Below, in pieces: positions 31,163-44,312 of a stretch of DNA of 64,000 nt. Each line of letters starts with the position of its first letter. The stretch's first letter is position 1. Origin of the DNA: Imbricaverruca yamaguchii. Lineage: Eukaryota; Arthropoda; Thecostraca; Neoverrucidae. Location: assembly GCA_034440575.1 (NCBI GenBank), contig JAOTOL010001202.1:70001-134000 (forward strand), written 5' to 3'. Under the pieces are notes generated by a model. It was not told the origin of the DNA and searched no databases. It worked only from the letters and a program-made list of their open reading frames with translations. A program made the translations under genes and the position numbers.

Positions 31163-32850
31163 CTAGAGAGCTCCTGCTAGTTCTGTGGCATACAGATATT
31201 CAAATAGCAATTGAATGAGTTCTGCGTGTTTGTCACCGAGAAGCGATGGAAGCGATAGGGTGATGCCCTTTCTCTGGCAGAAGGCCTTAAGTGGTTGTCT
31301 CTGAGAGCTAAAGCTACTGCAGTCTAGCAGGATGTGGCCTATGCTTAACGTGGTGTTGCAGGTGTCGCAGTGCGGTGTTGTGTGTTGGTCATCCTCTAAT
31401 CGAGGCTGTGTTAGTTTTGTGCAACCGGCTCTAAGTTTAGTGAGGATGACATCTTTCTGACGGTGAGACTGATTTGATGTGTTCCATGTGCCTATGGTTG
31501 GTTTTATTGAGTGGGCGTGGTTGGATTTGTGTTGTGTTGAGTTATGTTGTGTCCATGTCTTCTGTTGGTGTTGGCGAATGCGATGTTGTAGGAGTGCTTT
31601 GCAATCGTCTACCGAATATTCCACGCTGGGGTGGGTGTTCGATGGTAAGGCTTGCTTTGCGAGCCGGTCTGCTTCTTCGTTACCTGGGATGTTGGTGTGG
31701 CCCGGAATCCAGAGGAAGGAAAAGTTCATGTTTACGTTATGGGCCACGATTTGTTGGATTCGATCAATGATGTGATGAGGACAGTCGTGGGTGTTGCTAA
31801 TTGACTGTAGGACGGATTTGGAGTCTGAGCAAATCACTACGTTTCTGACTTTTCGCTTAAGGAGAATGAAAATAGCGGCCAGAATGGCCATTGCTTCAGC
31901 AGAGTAGATGGAGAAGTTATCCGGTAGACGTTTGGAAAGTCTGAGACCTGGTCCAGTGATGCCGATGCCTACCCTAGCCTCGTGTTTCGACCCATCCGTG
32001 AATATGAGTGATTTGTGATTGTTGTCATCGGCGAACTTGTGAAAGAGGCCTAGAATCTCCGCCGATGTGATAGTGGCTTTCTTCTCCGAGAGCAAGTACT
32101 CGACCTTTGGTTGACTGAAAGTCCAGAAGGGCCTAATGGGCGGTCGAGCTGCAGTGGATGGCATTGCGAGGTTAAGATCTGAGAGAGCCGTGGCAATTTG
32201 AATGCTATATGGTGGAAGTTTGCGCGCAAATCGGCTCTTGTCGTATCTGCCAGGCATGAAGCAGCGCTCTGCCGGATGATTTGGAATGGATTTGATTTTG
32301 ATGTGGTAACGGCACAGGAGTTGTGTCCTCCTGTGGTGGAGTGATGGTGTGTTTGAGTCTACTAGAAGACTAGCTATCGGTGTAGCGCTAAGGGCGCCTG
32401 TGGCTGCTCTGATGCAGCTGTTTTGGATGACTTCTAATTTTTTACTCTGACTTTCTGAAATTGTGGAAAAAATGATGCTGTTGTATTCTATGATGGGTCG
32501 TATGATTGATGTGCACAGTCGCAGAAGTGTTTTCCTGTCTCCGCCCCAGTCTGTGCCTGCAAGTGCACGTATTATGTTGACGCGCTTCGCGCTTCGCTTC
32601 GTGATGTCGGTGATATGGGTGTTGAAACTGAGTTTTTCGTCTAGATGCACCCCTAGGAATTTGAAACTTTTCACCTGCTCGATGGCTTTGCCATCGATTT
32701 TAAGTAACGTTTTATGTGTGGGACGGAGACGACTGTATGTGACAGTGGCCGATTTTTCTGCGGACAGGGTGAAGCCCCAAGTTTTGCACCACTTTGCAAT
32801 GTGGTCTAGTCCTGCCTGAATGGTTTTTTCAACGTGGTCGGTGTTGGCCG
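31163..32850 (-). mobile_element. Non-LTR retrotransposon ORF2 3' part: RT end, RNase H, CCHC knuckle
   Basis: One open frame runs from about 32848 to the TAG at 31165-31163. The first 60 codons (KTWGFTLSAEKSATVTYS, then FKFLGVHLDEKLSFNTHI) match the end of the reverse transcriptase palm and thumb of LINE elements. Counting from the Val codon at 32674, an RNase H domain has IFTDGSK (Asp227), YSAEAMAIL (Glu260), ICSDSKS (Asp284) and HTNIPGNEEADRLAK (Asp336), so all four metal-binding acids are present. A C-terminal knuckle CDTCNTTLSIGHILLDC (C436-C452) follows. RNase H plus CCHC after the RT fits I/Jockey-group LINEs; the exact clade is uncertain. Homology stops abruptly near 32850, before the YADD-type catalytic motif, and an in-frame stop lies beyond, so the copy is 5'-truncated and cannot move by itself. 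The open frame suggests recent insertion. Confidence 0.9.
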
Positions 32851-33427
32851 GCGGAGTTATTCACGGCAATGCTGTGCCGGCTGAAAAGCGGCTCTCTTGA
32901 TTAGCGGTGCGGTGTCCACCGTTGTGTTTCGATAACGCCATGCACACCAGCGTTTTCGGCGCTGTGCTACCGCGTGTATTCAGTTCGCCTGAAACCATAC
33001 ACGTCGGTGGTGACATCAGCAGCCATTATTTCACAGTGTATCATTTAAGCACCGTGCAGTTGTCATTCGGCATATACATCGGGGCCAGTTGCATTGCACA
33101 CCTCCTGGTAACTCCTGTGCTTGTTAAGAAAACGCAGATGGCTTCGATATCATAGAACCGCCCAGAGAACCACACACTTCAACACAATTTGAACCCCCTT
33201 CAAGACACATCGTCATGAAACCAATGAAGCCGACATGCAGAACGGCGCTCGCGTCCAACTCATAATGATCCAAGGGCGATTCAGATACGAAATCTCACTT
33301 TCATCCGCATCACTCTTTTTCTCGTTATCAGCACAATAATCCGTAGTGGTTGATTCCAAAAGCTCGAAAACTCCGATATGCGCAGCTAGAAATGAACGAT
33401 CCAAAAGATACCTGGTGCAAATGTACG
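32851..33427. other. No gene recognised
   Basis: Flank between the truncated end of the retrotransposon and the CA repeat. No target-site duplication was recognised. Confidence 0.45.
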
Positions 33428-34087
<660 letters not shown>

Positions 34088-34222
34088 GTTTTCCACCGTG
34101 TTACGGAGAGGGTGGAGTGTGTTTTCCACCGTGTTACGGAGAGGGTGGCGTGTGTTTTCCACCGTGTTACGGAGAGGGTGGCGTGTGTTTTCCACCGTGT
34201 TGGGGAGAGGGTGGAGTGTGTT
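34088..34222. repeat. 33 bp minisatellite
   Basis: Four tandem copies of a 33 bp unit containing GTTTTCCACCGTGTTACGGA and GAGGGTGG. The last copy has TTGGGGA for TTACGGA. Confidence 0.93.
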
Positions 34223-36079
34223 TGTCTTCCATGGAAGTTGCGTGATTTTACGTGTAGCGTGACCCCAGCGGGTGTCGTTTGCTATTCGTTGCGTTGAGTG
34301 CTGTTGTGTGATGCGACGGAGGACATGCAGTGTGATTACGGTCATCTTGACAGTCCTCACGCTGGATTACGGTCCCCTGGCCAGGCCTAAGACTGGATAA
34401 CTGGAAGCACCATACACCGATATTCGCGATCGATTCCCCATAGAGACATCAAATGGGATTCAATTACAAAATACGCAAAGGAGCGGAACCAGTCACTCCC
34501 TCTTCCGATCAGAATCTCCCCCATCCGATGCCTCGCAGAGAAATACGACGGGTAGTGCATACACATAGGTAGCACATACACACATATCTACTCGGGAGCC
34601 GGAAGGGGGCAGGGCAGAGGGGATTGTCCCCCGTAAACTTTACAGGAGCTCACCGTTGACCCCATAGACGTTGCGTGGAACGAATCAACTGCAAAATGGC
34701 TCTTGTCCCTGAAATGTTCGGACAGTTTTCGTGCCATTAACATATTGTGGGATTTCTTATACCCGTACTTCATGTGGTTTCATCTCTAAAAATCCCCCAT
34801 TTGGAAGCCACTGGCATCAAAAGCTAAGTACATGACTGCCAAAAATATAAAACGTGAAAGGAGGCAACGCCACTTCGCATCACTCCTATGTAAATGTAGA
34901 GGTATTACACCTGCCCTCAGTTATCAGGTAGAAGCATAGTATTGACATACACTCATAAGACGAGGGTTAAGTTGGAAATTTCCAGCGGACCAGCAACAAA
35001 GATATATTCATTTTAGGCTTCCATCCAAGAGACACGCTGAAGCTTGTAATGAAAAAGCGGGTGTTCAATGAAACCTTAACAGGCAAAATAAACACCAAAA
35101 ACTGTTTTTAAAAAACTTTTGCTTCAGGCTCTCAGCACAATGAAAATGGGCTTCTAAAAGAGACTTCTTCACTTGCGATGGCAATTGCTTTAAGCGATGG
35201 GGTTGGCGTGGTTTAGACTCTGACGCATATTGAGGATTCTCCGGCAGGTACGGCTGCGGTTGTCCAACCAGGGAGATTACGACATTGCACTGCACTGATG
35301 TGTAATTTGTGCACAGCTAATATCCCGTGTGTAGTTGGAGGTATGCGAAACCGGTACTTGGACCGAGGTAAAGCACGAAGTTATGAACGCCCTTTGATCA
35401 TTAATGTCTGTGCGTCCTAAAGCCCGAATAAGGAAGAATAATCGGCGAACTGTCTTTCTTATATACGGCCTTTCAAGCGCGTGTTAACACTCATCTTAAT
35501 AAGACTTTATAGGTGCTATTTTACAAATACAACTGCTCATATGTCAGGCACCTATGTTTCTCTGCATGTCAGACCATGTGAACGGGACTTCGACACGAAA
35601 CGAAATCCTCATGAGATCATCCAATGTTCGTCCCGAATCATCCTACGAAATACACAATATAGCGCTTTTACAGGCTACACTCATCTTATTCGTTGTAGAC
35701 CCTATTCCCAGACGCTTCTCAGATGTCATATATTCGCGACTCACTACGACACGTCGGGCTGTGCCGGACTTGGAGCAGGGACGACGCTAACAGCACTCTG
35801 TTTGGGGACATCCTAATTGGCTTTTGAAAGCGTCAAATGTTTCGCTCACATGGCGGCGAGCGGTCGCGACTCCGGCACGCGCAGGCCTGCTGCACCCATC
35901 AGTGCGGAACAGATCTGATTTATCTCCTGGCTTAATGCAGTCAGCAGTCGCCAGCTTTGCCGGCCGATCGAGGCGTCCCCGGTTCCAAATTTAGGCTCCC
36001 CCTGCGGCTTCCGTCGGCCCGCACAGACCCAGAAGGGGCATCAACATCGGCGACAAAGGCGCCCCACTGCGCCACGTGC
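34223..36079. other. No gene recognised
   Basis: About 1.9 kb of neutral-composition DNA with short open frames only. Confidence 0.5.
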
Positions 36080-36760
36080 CGCGCAAATGCAGCGCACCAC
36101 TATCGCGCATTCCTGGCGCGCGTCCGCCTGTGCGCGGCACGCGCGTCGTCGGCGTCGACGCCGCCGCATCGATTTCGACGTGTTTTCGCAGCGCGCGCCG
36201 ACGGCCGGCGGCCGGTGGCGGCACGTGGCCGGCCGGCGGCGCGCGTGCCTTCGGAGGGGGCCGGCCGGGAGAGGGGGGGGCAGGTGCTGCGCTCCCCTGC
36301 CCCCAATCAGGGCGGCGCGCCACAATGGCCGGTCGAGATGAGCGCGGCACTGGCGGCGCCGTTGCCATGGACACGGCCTGTTGTGTGCGGCCGGCAGGTG
36401 TTGCCGCCGCCTGCAGGTGACCTCCGCCGGCGCTGGCGCGCGCGCCCCGACCGTCGCCGCAGCCGAGCGACCGCCGCGCGTCGCCGGTCGTAATACGGCC
36501 CGATTGTGGCGCACAAAGCGCGCCTGAATGGCGCCGCCGCGCCGCATCGGCCCCGCGGAAGTGCGCCGGCCGTCTTGGCGCGGCCGAGTTATTCCGCCTT
36601 TAGAAAGGCAGCAGGTGAACGGCGACGGTCACACCGCGCCGCGGCGCGGCCAAAGAAATTCCCAGAAAGAGGCCAGATTGTGCGCGCGATAGCGGCGTCC
36701 AGCTGCCGGCCGGCCGGCCCGGTCTGCACTGGCGGCCGCCCCGCTGTTTGCCGGCCGTTT
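36080..36760. other. CpG-rich block
   Basis: Strongly CpG-rich with many GCCGGC and GCGCGC motifs. It is open in several frames on both strands by composition. No promoter, exon or domain is recognisable. Confidence 0.5.
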
Positions 36761-38439
36761 GGAGGTGTCTTCGGTGTGTCAACACGGCGGACAGATGTGC
36801 ACGCGCTGCGCAACTGTACCCCCCCCCCTACACACTCACCGGCTGTCTCCGCTCCACGCGGCTTTGTGCGCGCGAGGGCATGCGCGCGCCAGATGTCCGC
36901 TCAGGTGTAGTCCCGGCCTGGTGGAGCAGCATGTCCGGCCTTTGTGCCCCAGGTGTCAACACTCGTGACCCGTGACCCTCGGCATGACCCTCAGCATGAC
37001 CCTCGGCCGCTGCTGTCAGCGGGAGGCCGATCAGCGGCTCGAACAGACCGCCCCGCGGTTTGTGTCGCATGTGGTAGGCTTACGTAGCTACGTATGAGGC
37101 AGGCTCTGATAAGCTATATCAGCCGATCGGCGTCGGGCCACAGCACGGTCACGTACGTGGAGTTTGCGTCAGCTGGAGTGAGTTTCGAGGGTTAACAGCA
37201 TGCGATGCAGGCCCCGGGCTGCAATGTTCATGTTACATGTCTGAGGTGCTCACGACCACTGACATTGGCTAAGTGGGATTTAATGTTCCCATCATTGGTG
37301 TGACCACGGATTCGAAATTTGGGGCTGGGGGCTAATCATGGACGCGGTAAGTTTGAACAGGATAGAGGGGCCTCCCCCGGAAAGAAAACCTTGGAATTCA
37401 GCCACATTTTTCAATGTCATTTTCAGCCACTTCAATTCAATGTTCGATGTATTAATTTCTTTCTTCGGATTTACGATTGTTAAAAATGATATTTTGGGAA
37501 CTAAAAGTTCCGTAAAAATTCGCCACTTTCACGACTTATTGCTGCCTATGAACATTTAGCTTTATGTCGTACATGCTAAACCCAATTTCATGATCACCAT
37601 AGAGCAATGCTGCAAGTATGTCAAGCGTTGCCTTTTTGTAACAGGAAAACATAAAATATTGGACTATGATTTTATGGTTGCAAATATGGACCTACAATTA
37701 TCTGTCACATGCTTTCCTGTTTTACGGGCACATATTTCGGTGCAATGACAACAAGAGTGGATAAAGGGTGTGGCACCGAGGGCATGTACCCCCCCCCCAC
37801 GCGGAAGGTTGCGTCACTCAGGCCAGGAAAAGGCGTTCCTCTGAAAAGGTTCCAGTGTACTCGATCTATTTTTTTCAGCCGGAGGCGCACCTATGAAATA
37901 AAAAGGCACCCCCTTCGAAGGAAAGGCCAAGTTTTTTTTTCAGGAAGGTCCGAGTGCATCCCACCCTCTCGAATTTTGCAGCCAGAGGCGCCCCTCCAGG
38001 TGCTTTCGCAGTGGCGCCGCTCCAAAGAAATGGCGCACCTCAAGAAAAGTGCCCCATTTATAATTCCTGGATCTACCATTGATTACAACATTGCTCTCTC
38101 GCGGCTATGAACTCCGGCTAGTCATAAAATTGTGCGCATTCACGTGTGCGCGCTTCCGTTTAACCGTTAAGAGGAAAGCGGCAATTTAAGAAAAAAAGTT
38201 AGATATTTCATGTGTCCAGAACAGCAGCATGTGGCAGTGTAAATTAAAAGCCAACGATGAGAGCATCGTCCAATCAGATTATGACGGATTTCTTGGGGAG
38301 CCCCTATTCATATAGGCTACGAGTGTTTGCTATCATAACGGCTGCACAAAAGGATAGATTTGATCCTTCTATTCTTATTTCACTCAATCATTGTACACAC
38401 ACCGGACCTTTGACACCTTTATAATTATTTCAATATCTC
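36761..38439. other. No gene recognised; C-runs
   Basis: Holds C-runs at about 36820-36828 and 37790-37798 and a small tandem GACCCTCGGCAT motif near 36975-37005. No convincing coding sequence. Confidence 0.5.
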
Positions 38440-39670
38440 AACATTCTGAAACCGTATGGAAAGCCACGTCGAATGACACGCACATAATGCAAATTGAAGC
38501 CATAGCCACGACACGCGAGGACTCCTTTGACCTTGAGGCTCGATCTGACATCTCCCGGGTTGAAATGTTACTCGAGGGTTGCCCACGGGCTTTCTCTTGA
38601 TGCCAAGCATGGAAGCTTTGGGAGAAAACGAAGAAACACAGGGCCATCGAAGCAATGAGTTCGACCTTTGACTTTGAGAATTAATGTGATTTCTGAACAA
38701 TTCGCTAGAGTACCACACGACACATCGAATTACTCCACTTGAGGAAAATTGAAGACAGCGACGCGGCGCGAGGACTTCGAACAATTTAAGCTAGCCTTCG
38801 GTCTTGTGGTTTGACATTGACATGTCCCGGTTTGAAGCGTTATTCGAGGTGCACCACGGGCTATTGCTTGATACAAGATGTCGGTAGGTTAGGGCGAATA
38901 AAAAATGCGAGATTACCAAAGAAATCAATTTGACCTTTGACCTCAGAAATTAGTTATATTTGGTAGCATTATAATACGACACAAGTCACGTTGAATGACA
39001 CCCACTTGATGCAAATTGAACCCATAGCGACGAATCGCGAAGACTTAAAAAATTCAAACTGGCCTTTGACCATGAGGTTTGACCTTGACATATCCCGGTT
39101 TAGAAATGTTACTCGAGGCTTCACCATGGGCTGCCACTTGACATCCATGGTCACGATTATCCATTCGTTGTCACAAATGACATCCATTATCTGCAAATTG
39201 AAGCCATAGGGACGAAACGCGATGACATTGAAGAACTCAATCAATCCTTTGACCTTGATATGTCCCGGTTTCAGACGAAGCTGGGTAGGCTTGGGCGAAA
39301 ACCACAAAAAATGTGAGCCGACTGAAGGAATCAGCTTCAATTTTGACCCGTTCATATTATTTAGAAATATCAACTTTCTGATACTGCACGACAAGACAGC
39401 ACGAATGACACAACACGAATGACATCCATTTTTTACAACTTGAAGCTATAGCGATGCAACCCAATGGCATCGAAGAACTCAATCAAACCTTTGACCTTGA
39501 CATGTTCCCGTTTGAAATGTTACTCGAGTGTTCACCGCAGGTTATTGGTTGATACCAAATTTGGATGAGTTTGAGAGAAAACACCCCTAAAAAATTAGCG
39601 ACCGAAGTACCAGATTGGCCTTCGTGGTTGACAAATAATTCGGTTGCTTAGCTTTCTGATACTGCAATGA
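38440..39670. repeat. Degenerate tandem array of a 180-275 bp unit
   Basis: About five divergent copies share, in order, a CGAATGACAC block, ATGCAAATTGAAGCCATAG, CCTTTGACCTTGA, GACATGTCCCGGTTTGAAAT and GTTACTCGAGG. Copies begin near 38456, 38716, 38989, 39167 and 39400. Lengths differ, so individual copies have lost parts. No reading frame is conserved, so this is an old satellite-like duplication. Confidence 0.75.
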
Positions 39671-40999
39671 GCGTCAATTGGCGATCGCATGTATGCCGAT
39701 CACATATCCATGTCATCAACTATTGTCCCGGATTCCCGGTCATCAGCATCATGCAGGAGAAGAATCGTTCCTTCTTTCTAACACCCAGGTTTTCCCTACC
39801 TCTCCAACAGAAACATAGCATGATGTCTATAAACACGTTTCTCTGCAAACCTTTTGAGCCTTCCCGGCCTCATCAGCTAAAATAAATCATGCAATTTATG
39901 TTGGTTCAGGCGTGCCAGCGGCTTCGTATATCGCCTATCCACTTCTCTCCGTCAACATTTCCGGTCGTCTTCACGGCGATATTTCGATGTGTCCGTCAGA
40001 TCGATGAGCTTTTCTTTCTTAAGGATCGCTTTTAATGCCGCATGTCGTTGACTCTATCTTTCCGTCTCGCATGATTCACCGTTCTCTCTCGTTAAATGCA
40101 AATAGGAATTTCGTATTATTTTGTTCCAATTTTCCTCCGCGATGACCGCCAATTCCACCTTAATGAAGCATAGGAATTTCAGGCAGTCATCAGAGCCAGA
40201 GCTTGAGGAAACTTTCTTAGTGTTGTCAAACGTTCAGCCATTGAGGAACTGCTTAGCTTCGCCATAGGCAAGCAGTTGCCATCGTGGAACTATGTCCGTT
40301 CCTGCTGTTGTTTCTCGGAGATTGAGGGCACGTTTACATTCCAGTATTGTAGGGATGCGTATTTATCCGTCTCAGCATTGTAAGGATGCGTATTTGTCCT
40401 CAGTATTATATGACAAGTGCACATTAGTCGCTTCCTTCTTTTGAAACATCGCCCTTTTTGTGAAATTCACCCTGCTCAGATTTCTCTTGTCTTCCCCATT
40501 AGTTTTTTTTTGGCAGGAAAAACGCCCCCGTGCTATTACCGGCCCTCCTCCGGAAGTCCATTCATGAAGCATTCGTGACCAGATGACCAGAGGACACTGT
40601 GATGCGAGATCACCACAGTGGCTGAAGACGTGGTGTAGGAATCTATGGCTCCAGGCGGCATTTCACCATCTGGTGGCAGATGCTCACAGGGAAAAGTTGT
40701 CATCTCTCTAAGTCGCTCCTTCTCCCCTTTTCATCCTCTCCCTCTCTATTACTCGATGTATTGTCCCCTTTGTCAGCAGGAGATGAGTGATTGACACGAA
40801 GACCCGCCGTACATGCACTGTTAACACAAACTAAGGTGCAGTATAAACAATGCACCAGGAAGTCGAATAGCTCCATTATCTTACACCTATCAATGCTTCC
40901 CCTGGCAGCCGGCGTAAATTACCTTCCTGGTATTTACGACGCCTGCCGGCCAGACAAGCGCCGCCAATTTCCGCTCTCGTCTCGTCCCCTAACGAGCTG
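39671..40999. other. No gene recognised
   Basis: AT-neutral DNA, with a small GGATGCGTATTT direct repeat at about 40354 and 40385. No gene. Confidence 0.5.
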
Positions 41000-41232
41000 A
41001 GGCTGACCTAACCTGTAGTGTATCCTTGTGGGGAAGGTGGGGGCGCCGCTGGATCACATACTGCAGCTGAGGCTGACCTCATGTGTAGTGTAGCCCTGTG
41101 GGGAGGGGGCGCCGCTGGATCACATACTGCAGCTGAGGCTGACCTCAGGTGTAGTGTAGCCCTGTGGGGAGGGGGCGCCGCTGGATCACATACTGCAGCC
41201 GAGGCTGGCTTCACGTGTAGTGTAGCCCTGTG
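41000..41232. repeat. 66 bp minisatellite
   Basis: About 3.5 copies of a 66 bp unit with GCCGCTGGATCACATACTGC and GAGGCTGACCTCA. CTGGATCACATACTGCAG recurs at 41049, 41115 and 41181. The length is a multiple of three, so frames stay open on both strands. Confidence 0.94.
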
Positions 41233-42610
41233 CTGTCGCCGCTGACAGCGATCTTACACCACGTCTGCCGATCGGCGGAATTAATTGCCGCCGCCGGCAA
41301 TGCGCGTAATGTGGCGCTCTCGTGTCACGAGCGACGCACGGCCGCAGCGCCGGCGGCAGCTGCCCACTCAGGTGAGCACAGCGCCAAACGGCGGCGCCCA
41401 CTTAGCCATTGATTAACGCACCGCCCCGTGTCCGCGTGGACCGTGTGAATTGAGTTTTGATTGGCCGGCCATTTGTTAGTGGTCTGCTGGACGCGTGTCC
41501 GGCACCGCTGGGGGAGGCACGACTGAGACGATGTATGGTCGGCGGTGTCACCATTCACCGCAGCTGGGGTGAAGACTGGAGGAGTGTTGAGCGGTGGCAA
41601 CATCTGCGCCGAGCCGGTGGGCTGGCATGGCTCGCCTGCCGCCGCCGCCCGGTCCGCAGTGCTGACGACGGACTCGGCGAGAATGCTTGTCGGAACACGA
41701 AGTCAGGCGGTATCGACGTGGAATGTCGGCCGCGTGCCTGGCCGTGATTGGACGGGGTGCCGAGTGACATGGCACGTGAGATATGCCACCGGTGGTGTTG
41801 CCAGTTTGTGGAACCCTTCGAATGGCGCCGGGACTGACTTGAGTCAGAGATGGTGCCTCGAGTGGTCATCTGAGCGGTTCTGAGCTGACCACCATCGATC
41901 ACCATCGCCTGTCGAAGGAGCGGCGGTCTCGAGCAGTGCCACCGCACTAGCGCCGGCCAGTGGTCAGTCCACTCCGTCAGAGCCAGACTTGTGCTCGACT
42001 CGAGTTGAATCGAGAAGCGACTCATCAATCAATCATTTTGAGATGAGTCACGAGTTGAATCGATTCTTTTCCACAAAATATATCTTGAATCGTGAGTTGA
42101 ATCGCACCTTTAAAAAAATGAGTCGAATCAGGAGTCAATCATTCAAATATCATGTGTGGGCAGTGCACACTAAATAATATGGCTGATGAGTCTGATACCA
42201 CCTGAGTCGAATCTGAATCGATTCAAATATCTGCCAGTCTGTTTGAGTCGCGAGTCGAATCAGATCTCAAGATCTATGAGTCACACGTCAGTGGACTCAA
42301 CAAATTTCAGTCGAGCACAGGTCTGGTCAGAACCCGTCGATATTGGCCTCACCCAGCGGCATCGATCACGTGACGGGTCGACGGCCGGCCCCAAACTCCA
42401 GTTCTGCTGCCGAGACAGCACGTGACATTCGGCACAACCGAGTGCAGCCTGTCCTGTCTTAGTCGAGCTGCCGTGCGGGTCGACTGGACTGTTTTGCAAG
42501 GCGCAGGTAGCGACCGGACTGTTTTGACGGTGGTCACCCGCGGGCAGATGCCACTCGACACGTGATGAGCAAGCTTAATATCAACATCATCATCGAGTCG
42601 GAGCCAGTGG
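41233..42610. other. No gene recognised; degenerate GAGTCGAATC repeats
   Basis: GC-rich at the left. Between about 41990 and 42290 the motif GAGT(C/T)GAATC(A/G) recurs many times at irregular spacing, a degenerate simple repeat. No coding sequence is evident. Confidence 0.5.
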
Positions 42611-42681
42611 GGCGGGGATGGCCGAGTGGTTAAGGTGTCGGGCTATGGGTACCAAAGGTCCCGAGTTCGACTCTAGCGCCA
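42611..42681 (+). mobile_element. tRNA-like sequence (Ser/Leu-type head), probable SINE or pseudogene
   Basis: GATGGCCGAGTGGTTAAGGT is a typical Ser/Leu tRNA D-arm with box A, and CCCGAGTTCGACTCTAGCGC is a T-arm with box B. The outer acceptor bases GGCG and CGCC pair, but the T-stem and inner acceptor stem have mismatches and no clean anticodon arm forms. Probably a SINE head or a decayed tRNA gene. Confidence 0.55.
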
Positions 42682-43904
42682 CTCAGGACATTTCCCAATC
42701 CCGCGGCCCACCGGCGAAACAGTGTGGGCGGCGCCATTAGCCGTGATTGAGCATAAAGTGTGTCGTGAACCAGCCAATAAACAAACGAGTCGGCGCCAGT
42801 CATCACCTACGTCTGCCGACTGTTCCCACTGCGATCATCTGGCAACCGGCGGCTGGTTTGGCTACCAGACGATCCACACAGCGTGTGTCCAGATGTGCCA
42901 AACGGCGCCCGCTGCTGTGTGCTGTTGCCCAGCGCCGGCTGCTGTGTGCTGTTGCACAGCGGTCGTGACAAAGCCGCTCCTGACCGCCTGCTCCCTCCAC
43001 CAGGGAAGACGGCGTTAGCCAGAGCATGGCGTAGGAAAGGTGCTCCAGTTGTCTGGCCCATTTTCCGGGAGTCATGGACCATTAGCCCCATGGTATTGCA
43101 TGAAGTGAATCCACGCAGAAGTGAGTCCAGTACCGCGAACATTTTCCGACGCTCAAAACTGGCGAATCCATGTTTCACGATATTTAGAAGCGGCGCTGTC
43201 GTCCGGTGAACATGAAGCCATTCATTCCGGCACATGGCATGGCGATGTTAAGGAATGAATAGGCTTTCATTGTTTATGGATCTAAGACAGGCATTACATA
43301 TATTCAAGAATAAAAAAATGTATATGTTGCTCGCCTCACGCATACGAACACCGCGAAGTCATCACATAGCCCCGTCATGGCCAGACGATTCCATGCGAGT
43401 GCTCTATCTCCGCCACAAATGTTTTCATAGCATTCCCAAATAACCTAAGTGTAATTTTGTTGCGTAACAGGCAATCCCTGGATAAATTTGATAACGAAAT
43501 CACCATACAAAACGTGACACCCTACGATTGCTTAATGGCAAACCAAGGCATGCAATTGGTTCCATATTGTGCTGTATTTTCTGTATACATCACTATCCAG
43601 CGGGATATACATTTTTGTCTTGTATTAATTACCTTCTCACTCCTTAGGCTGCGTGTTCGGTAAGGGCACTTGGAAGGCTAAGTTTTGCCGGTCTAGCTTG
43701 TTCGTAGCCAGATGAATTTCATGGCGTAATATAAGCTGGTGTGTCGAACATATGTTATAGATATGACGCATTAATATATGTGAAACATGCGTATAAATGT
43801 ATTTTAATCACATTTTTGTTAAAAATACGCTCCCTCCCTTCAATGCTTCTAAATGGAAAGCACAGCCCAGCGTCGGTATAGCTCATTGTCTGTGAGTCCT
43901 GAAC
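42682..43904. other. No gene recognised
   Basis: Contains a short tandem GCTGTGTGCTGTTGC duplication near 42914-42960. No gene. Confidence 0.5.
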
Positions 43905-44312
43905 CAACGCTTAGCTGTGGGTGACACCTAGGACATTTCTCTGTTGGCGACTCCCAGGCCACTTTATATGTGGGTGACGCCTGGGACATTTCTCTGTTGG
44001 TGACTCCCAAGCCACTTTATATGTGGGTGACGCCTGGGACATTTCTCTGTTGGTGACTCCCAGGACATTTATCTGAGATTTATCTGTGAGTGACGCCTGG
44101 GACATTTCTCTGTTGGTGACTCCCAGGCCACTTTATATGTGGGTGACGCCTGGGACATTTATCTGTTGGTGACTCCCAGGCCACTTTTCATGTGAGTGAC
44201 GCCTGGGACATTCCTCTGCGGGTGATGCCCATGACAGTTCTCTGCGGGTGACGCTCAGGATATTTATCTGAGATTTATCTGTGAGTGACGCCTGGGACAT
44301 TTCTCTTCGCAT
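43905..44312. repeat. 53 bp minisatellite
   Basis: About seven imperfect copies of a 53 bp unit composed of two related halves, GTGACGCCTGGGACATTTCT and GGTGACTCCCAGGCCACTTT. Some copies have lost one half. Confidence 0.92.
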
